In this document: piece by piece, positions 54,240 to 64,000 of the stretch
Layout of the letters: each line of letters starts with the position of its first letter
Numbering within the stretch: position 1 is the stretch's first letter
Origin: Ascarosepion bandense
Lineage: Eukaryota; Mollusca; Cephalopoda; Sepiida; Sepiidae
Assembly: GCA_037127315.1 (NCBI GenBank)
Contig: JBBBDQ010000351.1
Coordinates: 210,001 to 274,000 of the forward strand
DNA: 64,000 bases
Reading direction: 5' to 3'
Made by a program: the position numbers and the translations under genes
The notes under the pieces: model-generated
What the model was told of the DNA's origin: nothing
Database searches by the model: none
The model's input: the letters and a program-made list of their open reading frames with translations, nothing else

Positions 54240-55669
54240 TGATCAAATGTCTCAAAAGTAGTTAGCAATATTTCTCCCTTGTTAGAGAGCCTGTTTGAGC
54301 AACCAAATGAAGACAACTTGATAATAATCAATGTTAGCCAACATACTCAAAAATAGAACAAGCAATGAAAATCATTTGCATCAGCTGGGTTATATTACTT
54401 GCTTTGATGTATAGCTTCTATGTGCGATTCACTACTTAAAATTGAAATTGAACTTCCACTGCCATATCAATTGCTGGACTTCATTGAAAGTGATGCTGTG
54501 TCAAAATGTGGTAGGATTAAAAGGGAATTGCCTGCTATAAGAATCTTCTGGACAACCAAACAATTAGATCAACTGAAAGCAGCCTCTAGAATTAAAAGAA
54601 TTCTCATATATACAAACAAGCAGAAAAGAAAAAAACAAAAACTATATTACTATTGCAAATATTTGATCTTGAGCTTTTTAAAATAATTTATTAAAAATAA
54701 GCTTAATCTGAAAGAATTCAGTCAGAATAACAGTAAATTATGTCTTTTATACTAAAGCCATTCACAAAAAGAATTACCAGTTCTCTATATATTTTCATTT
54801 ATTTGTTTGAACATTTTAATATTAATCTTAAATTTGTTTTCATCATTTTTTCCATAATCTATTATAACATTTGCTAGATTATTAAAATTTCTGTATCTTT
54901 TTGTAGAAGCGAGTTCTACAAGTGATTTTGTAAATCTCTGGATCTTTCCGTAATATATATGGAAGACAAGTTCACAAATTGAGAAACTCCAGTGATGAAA
55001 TATAATTTTATGCAACAGAAATTGTTAAAAGTCTGAAACCCAATGTGCAATGTAAAACTGAGTTTCAGAAAAGATATACAGTGAGATATTTGAAGGATTT
55101 TTAAATCTGTTTCAAATTACTTAGCTTTGTATTGTTTTTAAATAGCAAAACATTTACATGTGCAAGTAATTATTTCCTTGAATAAGAAATAAGTATAGAC
55201 TCAGTGAAAGAGAAGTTTGACTAGACTTTGATTTTGCTTGGAAATCATTTATTGTATTCTAAAAATTAATTTAATAAAACTGAAAGGTCTTTAATTTTCT
55301 ATACTGCTATTAATCTTCATTTAAATGTTTTACCTCTAACAAATATTCAAAATTTAGTTCAGGATGAAGTGATTCAATGTGGCAATTGGTCAAGTACATT
55401 TTATTGAAGTTTTCATGCAATTATTTCAACTTAAATCATCCCATATTCAAATAGAAGATGGTGACATCATGTTGGGTTTGTCAAAGTATTTCTTGGAACA
55501 AAGTTAACTGGGTAGGAACATCTCTAATTGAAAAATACAATTTTGAACCAAAATTATCTTAAGAAAAAAAAAATCTTCCATTTTTTTTTTTGTACTTTAA
55601 CAAATCAATCACACAAAAAATTTAGCAGCCAGTTTTTATCCATTACCAACTTTACATATGTTTCATTTA
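54240..55669. other. Intronic sequence, nothing recognised
   Basis: AT-rich; the 88-codon frame at 54420-54686 is lysine-rich at its end and not recognised. No repeat family was assigned. Confidence 0.4.
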
Positions 55670-56195
55670 ATCATTTTGCACCCCACAAGCAAGGCAAACT
55701 CATTAAGATGCAAGGGGTTACTATATTAGAGAGATTACGAGAAAAAGAAAACATTAAAGACAGAAAATAATAAAAGCACAAGAATTGAGACAGAAGATAA
55801 CAATTGACACTGCATTTAAATTTTTGAAGATCAAAGTTGACTGGAAAGCAAGAAGCCAGAAGTGAATTCTACAAATGAAAAGCACAAGAGAAGCTGTTAG
55901 CATAAAACTTAATGTTATATTTATTTCAGCTGTAAAATGATGAGATCTTGTTACCAATCTAGTACTATGCCTAAATTCATAAAGTGGAAGTAACAAAAAG
56001 GAAAGTGCATCAAAATAATTACCATGAAAATATTTATAGAAAATGCAAAAGGAAGCTATGTTTCAGCAGTGAGAAAGTGACTGAGGCCAAGATGCAAAGT
56101 CAGGATGGATAACATTGCAGATTCTTCTTTGTATTTTATCAAGAATCTCTAAATACATAGAAGCACCAGACCAGATGTGGCAGTAATATTCAGCT
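55670..56195 (-). pseudogene. LINE relic, C-terminal ORF and 3' end
   Basis: The antisense 3' terminus (ATCATTTTGCACCCCACAAG) is followed by the degraded C-terminal region up to CCAGACCAGATGTGGCAGTA (56168), which corresponds to about 11162-11180 in the intact copy. Broken in many places. It ends where a plus-strand copy begins. Confidence 0.72.
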
Positions 56196-56625
56196 TAGCT
56201 TCTTGGTGCCCCGCTTATGCAAATATACTCAAGCTACTAGACTGGCAACTAGGTCCCACCCTTTTACTGTGAAAACAATCAAGTGTAACCACAACTTCTA
56301 CTCTATCAGCATCTTTTCTTGCACTTCCCACCTGTGGAACTCCCTTCCATATTCTTGTTTTCCTGATAGCTACAATCTCCAAGAGTTTAAATGGAACATC
56401 AACTGCCATCTCTTATCTCCTTGATTCCCATTCTTCTTGTCAATTTGCTCTCATACAGCTCTCTTTACACCAATGTACCGGTCCTTCTCTTACCCATTCT
56501 CCGACACCTACTGTGACCTGTTCTCCTCCCTCTCTTCACTCTCCCATTATGTAACCACCAGTGGCAATTCTGCCTTGATTGGGGTGAGATGATTATAAAA
56601 AAGGAAAAAAGGAAAAAAAAAAATT
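56196..56625 (+). pseudogene. LINE 3' copy, head-to-head with the previous one
   Basis: The frame 56203-56424 reads TRLATRSHPFTVKTIKC, then CTSHLWNSLPYSCFPDSYNL, and stops. The 3' UTR has CCCATTATGTAACCACCAGT, GGGGTGAGATGATT and an A-rich tail. The ORF portion has few mutations, so it is younger than its neighbour. Confidence 0.8.
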
Positions 56626-56679
56626 CCACTTTCTCTTTATATAATTTCAGTAATATTTATTAGTTGTACAGATATAATG

Positions 56680-56935
56680 TAACAGTTATTAGTATAGAAA
56701 GTGTAATCAGCAAGTAGAGTTCAATTTTTGGCCTAATCTGTTGCATTTCATTTCCATGCTAAGGTCATTGGGGGCAGGGGGATGAATCTCTTATCCACAA
56801 GCCCAGCTATGGATCTAATAACTGAGTAAACTTGACTCTCTAGCCAGGGTTGGCACCAGTCCAAAAGAAAGACTACTCTGAATTCCAAGGCACCAGGAGA
56901 TCACTATCTTTCCTAATTCACAGATAACTGCCTGT
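56680..56935 (+). mobile_element. SINE-like repeat, second family
   Basis: GTTATTAGTATAGAAAGTGT and GTAGAGTTCAATTTTTGGCC parallel the head of 15836-16045. The middle has TTGGCACCAGTCC and CTCTAGCC, also parallel. Ends are approximate. Confidence 0.45.
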
Positions 56936-59041
56936 CCTGAATGGATATAGTATTTCTTTTAAATTGCAATGTTATTTATCAGTGAGACATTTTTATTAGT
57001 AAAATATTATACTGGCATGTCTCTAGGGAAGAAATATTAAGGATTATTCCCTGTTTTTCCTCTTAAGAAAACCCAGGAAATAACCTCCCTTACATATGTT
57101 TTTTTAAAATTTATACCAAAGTAAAATTATTCACAAACAAGTAACTCTTTGATATACAAATACGATTAACAAAAAAAGGGCTCAGAAATAATCATAACCT
57201 CAATTTTTCCTCTAAAGAGGCTTTATCCACGACTTTAGAATGTCTTAGAAGTTTAAGATTAACACAGTCCATGTGATACAAATATAACAACAGAATGACA
57301 ACAACTCTTCACAATGCCCTGGGTGTGTCATTGGGGATATACTTAAGCAGTCCAAGTTTAGGGTTTAACAAAATAAAAATAAGATGTTGTTCGAATTTTA
57401 TATCTAAAAGGTGAAAAGGCTTCCTGTGACAATGGAACAGAAAGTCATCATTCACAATTTTCTTCTGTAGATTATAAAGATTAGTAAAAACTAAGAGAGA
57501 TCTCTTTTTGTTAGGATTAAATGACTAAATAAAGGGTGGAGTAGTTAGTAAATAATTCCTGCAATTGTTCTCATTGGATAGGAGACTGTTGTGGATAAAG
57601 TTTAATAATAATAAGAGGGTGAGACAAGTGACATTCATGGGGGTGTGGTCCATAAAGTGCATTCTGTTATTGAGAGTGGGTGCAAAGAGGAAAAGAAATG
57701 AATATTGTCTACAGATTTGATTCTGCAAAAGAATGAGCCCTGTGGTAATGCAAACAATGATACATCTGTCTACACAATGATAACCTTTACAACCAGGAAA
57801 AAAACATACACAGGATGACAATATTGTCATACAATTCCATAAGGACATCTGAACTGAGAAACTGTCAATGGCAGGAAAGGAGCACAGTAGGTTATTACAT
57901 AAATTTGATTGACATTTCACCACAGCATTAAAAAAAAAAAATGCTTCCGAAATTGTTTTAACCTCATGAGAAAAATATTGACAAAACTATTATAAATAGG
58001 GACAACTTTTTTCCCTAACTGATATCTGCGCCAAAACTTTCTCCAAACTTCTAAAATTAAAATAATCTGAGTAAAACTAATGCCAAATATTTGAAGTTTT
58101 CTTAAAATCTGAGAATCTGGGGCCAAATTTCCATATTTGAGCATTTTGTACCAAAAGACCTGAAAATTAGTATTATCTGTGTAAGTATAATGATTTGAAA
58201 TTCTATTGGTAAGCTCATTCAGAAAATGACACCTTTTCAAATTAAAAAAAAAAATTAAATGTTTGGGTTTGAATTTCCATATTGGCACACAAGATTTTGG
58301 GTTAAACCTTCAAAAGGTGTTTTAGGTTTGTTGGCTGGGAAGGAATAAGACAATTTGGGCATTTCTCAATCATTCTGACAGAAAATTAATGAAATGCAGA
58401 AGTTTCAGAAAACTTGGAAATCAACAAACTAAATTGGATAAAAAAAAAAAACACAATGTAAAAGAACTTATGAATTTACAAATAGATGGTAATTAGTTAA
58501 TACTTGAATTAACTTGGATTCAATTCAATCAACTGAAATTATACCCAATCTCTATACAATTAGTTTTAATACAAGATTTATAAAAGACTTTCAGGTGTCA
58601 GAACTTTGGACTTAACAGTTTTCAGCATACTGAAAAAGACTTTAAAATATCTGAGCCAGAATAGCATGAAACCACTTGAAAAATTGTATATAGACTGTAC
58701 TTTCTGAATATATAAGTTTCATTAAAGATGAATGAAAAGGTACTGCAATTAAGCTTTTTATTTAATTTTTCTTGTTTGTACACATGTTTTCTTTTTTGGA
58801 CATAATGTGTATAAAAACTGTCCAAAAACAGTCCTGCATACCTGAGCACTTTTGGCTATTCTTTTAGACATCTTAAAATAATAGACAAGAGAGCTCAGAT
58901 TTACAGAACTTTGGGAAAGTTTTTACATACTTTGTGTCTAGAAAAGAAAACACTTGTACAGACAAGAAAAAATAAATTAAAGCTTAACCTAGTCATCTTT
59001 AAGAAAACTTCTATCAAAGAGGAATTGCTGCCCAAATACAC
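56936..59041. other. Intronic sequence, nothing recognised
   Basis: Open frames at 57525-57923 and 57917-58288 (minus) are composition-driven and carry no motif I recognise. At about 58050-58220 two loosely similar ~110-bp units (TAATCTGAGTAAAACTAATG / TATCTGTGTAAGTATAATG) suggest an old tandem duplication. Confidence 0.4.
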
Positions 59042-59175
59042 TTTTTTTTTTAATTTAATCATATCACCCTGAGCAAGGCGGTAATGCCACTGATGTGCAG
59101 GGGGCTACGTAATAGTGAAAAGATTGAAGACAAAGCCAGAAACCACATCCTAAACAGGGAACAAGGGATAAGCCT
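59042..59175 (-). mobile_element. Short LINE derivative, 5'-truncated
   Basis: The antisense poly(A) is followed by AATCATATCACCCTGAGCAA, CCACTGATGTGCAGGGGGCT and ACATCCTAAACAGGGAACAA, then GGGATAAGCCT. The 5' UTR-3' end junction is present. A (TA)n tract follows immediately. Confidence 0.75.
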
Positions 59176-59193
59176 ATATATATATATATATAT

Positions 59194-59592
59194 ATAATTT
59201 ATAAAAGATTTTAGATTATCACAATGGGTAATACATATTTCACATTGTCCTGATGTTATTATTCTGGCTTGTCAGACCCAAATGGTACAACAGTTGGTCC
59301 TCAAAATATCCACCCCCCCTAAAAATTTATTTTATTTTATTTTACATAGATGTTCACATGTCCATATTAGAATAGACATTTGTAATGGTTATTTATGAAA
59401 ATTTCTCGCTCATTCGAAAAGAACCCCAAAAAAAGAGAAAAGGAAAAATAAAGAAATGATAGAATTTGGGTGGGGGAGATTTTGAGGACCAACTGTTGTA
59501 CCATTTGGGTCTAACGAGCCACGATAATAACATCAGGATGCGGTGAAATATGTATTACCCATTGTAATAATCTAAAATCTTTTATAAATTAT
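59194..59592. mobile_element. MITE-like foldback element, about 123-bp arms
   Basis: The left arm (59194-59316) and right arm (about 59470-59592) are roughly 88-90% reverse complements: TTTATAAAAGATTTTAGATT / AATCTAAAATCTTTTATAAA and CAGTTGGTCCTCAAAAT / ATTTTGAGGACCAACTG. The unique centre is about 150 bp. TA flanks both ends, consistent with a TA target. Confidence 0.85.
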
Positions 59593-59889
59593 ATTACTCT
59601 GTTAAATTAAATAAATGAATTGAACATTGAGTTCTCTTGAGTTCATCTCTATCGGAATTTACCTGGATCGTATACCAAGTGTGCTATGTTATATGTATAT
59701 TGTTTAATTCCTGTATTCTCACACTGGCTGGAATCAATTTCAAGTCACTCAAGAGAAAGAAAACAATCAACTAAAATTTTTATATGCATTTTTTTTTTTA
59801 AATGAATGTAGCAACAATATATTTTTAAGGTTATGAATTTAACTGTTTTTGCTTTTAATTTTTAAACATTTTTATAGCTGTGTGTGTTG

Positions 59890-60450
59890 ACTTGAGAAAG
59901 CAGTAATACTTTCAGGAATAGAGATATTTGAAAAAAATCCTGAGGCAAAGATTTATATTTTGATAAAATTTGATAGCAGCAATCTCAAGAATTTTCTGTC
60001 TAAGTTATTCTTTTAATAAGTGCAGGATTCTTTAAATCAAAGTTGTGGTTGAATTTATTTTTATGATTGATTAATGCAATTGGTAAATTGTGATGTGTAA
60101 GATCTTTTGCTGTTCATAGATACATTTTTTTTGTTTTTTTTTAAATTTCTGCAAGTTTCCCCAGTGTATTGTAAGAAGCAGTTGCAACAGTTTATTTTAT
60201 ATATACTGTACCTGCTTCAGAATTATTATTGTTATGGATATTTTTGGTTATACTCATATCCATATTAGTTTTGGATGTAGTTGTAATCATTTTGATATTA
60301 AGATTGTAGAAATTGTTTAGGATAGTATATGTTAAGGAGTTAGTGGGTAGTATTATAGGTTTGTTTTTATCTAGTTTATTGTCATTAATAAAGTTATCAA
60401 TTTTGCAGTTGAATATTTTGTATGCCTTTATCTTAGGATTGTGAATGAAA
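59890..60450 (-). pseudogene. Penelope-like relic with GIY-YIG-like motif
   Basis: The minus frame at about 60440-60340 reads HNPKIKAYKIFNCKIDNFIN. At about 60195-60140 it has NCCNCFLQYTGETCRNLKK, the (Q)Y(I/T)GET..(N/S)L core of GIY-YIG nucleases. Further on, NHNFDLKNPALIKRIT lies near 60050. Several stops and frameshifts. The call as Penelope-like rests on the motif and its setting; other GIY-YIG proteins are possible. Confidence 0.5.
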
Positions 60451-61423
60451 TAATAAAAAAAAAAGGAGTTTTTGTTTTGAAATTGCTAAAAATCACTGAT
60501 TTTAGCACCATTTTCCGTCATCTGTCATCACAATATAATTCTCTTGTTTCTCTTATTTTCTGATAATGTATGGATGTCTGTATTTACAAAAAAATGAAAT
60601 TCTTTAAAAAAAAAATATTGGGGATTGCTGAATTGTAGTAAGCTTTTCTATTTATTATAAGTAAATACAGTTTTTACTTAATAATATCACCTGACAGGTA
60701 CAAATTAATGCAGAAATTGAAAAAAATTTAACGCTTTATAAATTATTCTAATTAAAAAAATTCTTGTAAAAATTCATCATACAATTTTTTTTTTCTTAAA
60801 ACAGTTGTGTCCATAATATCTTATTCAGAAAAGCAATTAAAAGCTTTTCCAGCTAAATAATGTTTTAGTTTGATTGCATTTTTATTTTATGATTCAGAGT
60901 AGATTTTTGGTAGCTGGAGGTCATGTTTTTCAAAAAAAAATAAAATAAAAAAATAATTAATGGCTTAAATTTGCCAAGAAGTATAAAAATTTTATCCTGA
61001 CGCTGAAGGTGACTTTGATCCATAAACAATCATATGTTTAAATTTCATAGATGTGTTGTCATATCCTGCTATGGCAACAGAAAACAACTTTGAGTGAAAT
61101 TAACAATAAGGATACTGCAATTGAGATGTCTTGAAAAAGAATGCAGTAGAAAGAGAAATGATATTAATAATGCAGAGTGCAAAAGGTTAAAAATTAGGTG
61201 AACTTTACCAGAAAATAACTAAAACCATTTTGAATGTTCTAATTTTCAATTGTTGCACTGTTTTCTTCTCTGAAAGCATAAGTACTTGAAAGATTGTTTG
61301 TTTGAATCTTGTATTTGGCCTACAGCTGAACATTTTAAAGTATTTCACCTGTTACCTACAATCCCGGAGTCTGTGTTGTATTGAAACAATACTTTCAAAT
61401 CTTGTTTTTAAACAGTGGCATTT
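60451..61423. other. Intronic sequence, nothing recognised
   Basis: AT-rich; A-runs and T-runs only. No supported feature. Confidence 0.4.
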
Positions 61424-61753
61424 CTAATCTTCTCACTGTTTTTATATTAATTGGAGCGAAGAGGCTCATCCCTTGTTTCCTGTTTAGGATGCGGTTTCCA
61501 GTTTTCTCTTTTCTAATCTTCTCACTTTGTTTTTTTTTTTTCAATTGGAGTAGATAGACTAAACTATCGCCCGGTTCACACTCCACCCATATCTATTGAA
61601 TAGGTGAAGAGGCTCATCCCTTGTTTTCTGTTTAGGATGCGGTTTTCGATTTTCTCTTTTCTAATCTTCTCACTCTTACATGGCCCCCTGCACATCAGTG
61701 GCGTTACCGCCTTGCTTGGGGTGATATGATCAAAAAAAAAAAGAAAAAAAAAA
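61424..61753 (+). mobile_element. Short LINE derivative with tandem 5' units
   Basis: The complete unit is 61530-61753: T-run, CAATTGGAGTAGATAGACTA, GCCCGGTTCACACTCCACCC, GTTTAGGATGCGG, GGCCCCCTGCACATCAGTGG, GGGGTGATATGATC and poly(A). Before it lies a partial 5' unit (about 61439-61529) that begins after a T-rich stretch with ATTGGAG. Before that is only the end of another unit (CTAATCTTCTCACTG). Each unit ends TCTAATCTTCTCACT and passes into a T-run, so the 5' region appears tandemly repeated. Confidence 0.72.
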
Positions 61754-62629
61754 GTGCTGTATATAACTAATATAGGCATTAAGTGGTACAAAAATTAATA
61801 ACATTAAATTAAATAAGTGAAGATAACAGATGTTAAAAAAAAAAAAAAAAGATTTACCAAGATTTTTTTACAAAAAACATTTCTAAAATAATTTGAATAA
61901 GTACTAAAAGTTATTAAAATCCAACAATCATCTGAATTTTGTAAGAATTTTGAAATCGATATAAAAATTTCCTATACTAATCTATAAATAGACCATGATG
62001 ATCGTATATAAGCAGGAACTGGGTGTTGGTGCCATATCTCTAATATTAAGCACTTTAACCCATAAATATAACATACCTAAAAACTATATTTTATTATATG
62101 TGTGTGTATGTGTGGAGCATATTCTGTCTCAGGTATTTTTTTTTCCATTAAAATTTGCAAGTTTTGTTTTGGGAGTAATAAATATCTTTAAAAAAATAGT
62201 TATTATCTGATTGCAAATTTAAGTGATTGAGGCATCAAAACAATAAATGTGACATTTTTCAGGAAACCTGAGTTGATTTATTATCTTAAGAATTTTATGG
62301 CTCATTTAGATGTCATTGTGTAAGGCAACATGCTGAGAAAAGCATAAGAAAAATTAGGCAATGATTTTATGAAAAACTAAGCAATAATTTTGATTGGTTA
62401 ATGATGTAAAAATATTTAAAAAGTCTTTGAAAGGCATAGTCTTGAAGATTTAAAAATGCCACGTCTGTGTACCATGCCTTTTTAGGACACGGATCTCCAC
62501 TACTTCCTAATCCTTGTGACCCTTAGCAGTTTTTCCTTTTACCTTTGCTTATAAAAGTATAAACTTAAAAATTGCTAATGTCTAATGATATTCTAGTAAG
62601 TAATCACTCTACTTAATGATAAAATGATT

Positions 62630-63050
62630 TTGGACAACTCTGGATGATCTCCTCAAAGATAAAGAGAAGATTTAAAGCAACAGAAATATGGTTCTACAGA
62701 AGGATGCTGAGGATGCTGTAAACTGAACATGTGAGTAACAACAAAATTTTGGAGAAAATGAAAACAAAAAAGAAACTAATACTTAACATCAGAAAGAGAC
62801 AGTTGAGGTTTCTGAGGCTTATAATAAGAAAGGAAGGCTTGGAAAATCTGATACTCACAAAAAAGCCTGGATGCAAGAGAGACAGAGGAAAGCAACATGC
62901 AACATACTTAGCGAGCTTAAGCATGGCAGAACAGGACTTAAGAGGAATAAATAAATAAAAAAAGACAAAAAGTTTAAGAGCTACAAGGGACAAGAAGTTG
63001 TGGAGAGTCATGACTACCTACGTCCTGAAAGGGAAATGACACATAAAGAG
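62630..63050 (+). pseudogene. LINE C-terminal relic, family B
   Basis: A frame at 62731-62958 reads KILEKMKTKKKLILNIRKRQ, RFLRLIIRKEGLENLILTKK and KRDRGKQHATYLASLSMAEQ. Near 62985-63035, ELRATRDKKLW-like and TTYVLKGK words complete the C-terminus. It is the most open of the three family B copies, but the beginning and end are broken. Confidence 0.7.
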
Positions 63051-63548
63051 GAACAAAATGAATTTAGGCTGTTGTGATAAAGAGCACTCACAAACAGATT
63101 ATTTTAAAGGAATCTATTTTGAATCTTTTGAAGCATCAACATTATTAAAGAAATGTCATTTTGTTTTCATAGATTTGAAATTTAAGTGGATAAATATTAT
63201 TCAATGGAAAAACAAGTGTGGACAATTAACAAATTTGGCAGTAACAGAAAGTATCTCAATGCGTATGTCTAAGAATTACAACAATAATGTAAATAACTTT
63301 CATTTACTTTTTAATGGTTACATGATCCAGCAAATTCTTGAAATAAGAGATGAATATCTATAATCTAAAAATATACATTATGAATAACTACTTGAATTAT
63401 GGCCCTCTATCCTATATGTCAATGTGTTTTTAAAAAAAAGTTTTAAAAATACTTGAACTAATAGGAACTGAGATTTCAGAAACTTAAGAAACATGAGGTT
63501 AAGAGTAAAAACTCAAATTTAAGATTATATATATATATATATATATAG

Positions 63549-63770
63549 TCATCCGCAGACAGATCTGTTTTGTTGTATCACAGCTCATCAGTATGGTTAG
63601 ACATCCGATTGCTTTTTTACCCAGGATTGAAACCCGACCAAATTGGCGTCAGTCAGTGAATCTACTTCTGAGCTGTGGGTGCACAGTAGAAGGAAGCAAA
63701 CTTTTAGCGTGTGATATACTCTGTATTCATATGCCAGTAGTGAGAGTGTTCTAATTCATTATGGAATATA
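63549..63770. repeat. R5 interspersed repeat, copy 2
   Basis: Second copy of the repeat at 48531-48735, with GTTTTGTTGTATCACAGCTC, GGTTAGACATCCGATTGC, AGGATTGAAACCCGACC and TGAGCTGTGGGTGCACAGTA. A (TA)n tract (63529-63547) precedes it. Confidence 0.6.
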
Positions 63771-64000
63771 ACAACCTGTTGTCTGTTTCATGTCAGCATT
63801 AAATTTTTTAGTATGTTTAATTCAACATTGAGAATGAACTAGTAAATATCTATGCTGTTTTTGCAAAGCAGTCGAGAGAGTTTCAATTCATTCTTGTAAC
63901 AAAACAGGAAATAAAGCCAGATTGGCGTGAATATAAAAAGAGCATTTTTACAAAATTAATCTAGCAGTTTTACTTCATGTAAATCAGAAACAAGATTTCT

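Noticed and set aside
57525..58288. Two overlapping minus-strand ORFs of 132 and 123 codons
   Set aside because: No motif, no splice context, and composition follows the local AT bias; chance frames are the simpler explanation.

Overview
The window is AT-rich metazoan intronic DNA, most likely from a cephalopod and probably an octopus. It holds several copies of a tRNA-derived SINE, many Jockey/CR1-like LINE fragments, mariner/Tc1 and Penelope-like relics and many (TA)n tracts. The organism call rests on recognising these repeat families and on the very large intron, not on a database search.

Two short minus-strand exons can be supported as host gene: 49456-49554 (33 codons) and 19610-19699 (30 codons). 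Both have canonical splice sites and phase-0 ends. Joined in that order they read through the C-terminal part of a furin-type proprotein convertase prodomain, with an internal RKVAKR|S site, an RRIKR|S autocleavage site and the NDPKW..MWYL start of the catalytic domain. The paralogue looks closest to PCSK5/PCSK6 (furin-2). The whole window is therefore read as one fully contained intron of about 29.8 kb plus parts of the two flanking introns.

The rest is transposon material. At 10561-14181 (-) lies an apparently full-length LINE with one intact 962-codon ORF (APE endonuclease plus reverse transcriptase, YADD intact). Decayed pieces of the same family lie at 23929, 27709, 38871, 45189, 47760, 51895, 55670 and 56196. 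A short element that fuses the LINE 5' UTR directly to its 3' end, with no ORF, occurs at about 4150, 24248, 26561, 59042 and 61424.

Other families are a tRNA SINE (10230, 21831, 22545, 25777, 30425, 39171), a 516-545 bp element here called R4 with perfect 11-bp target duplications (37848 and 53387), two further SINE-like families, two mariner relics, a Tc1-like relic, two pieces of a third DDE transposase, Penelope-like RT and GIY-YIG relics, a Ty3-like pol relic and at least six foldback palindromes.

Unusual items are a complete 120-nt 5S rRNA-like sequence abutting a tRNA SINE (21705-22140), an antisense 28S rRNA fragment abutting a LINE fragment (23779-24247), a 1.5 kb GC-rich minisatellite (16245-17740), and a nearly perfect palindrome split by a LINE insertion (44895-46149). 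No complete host gene, functional RNA gene or CRISPR array was seen.
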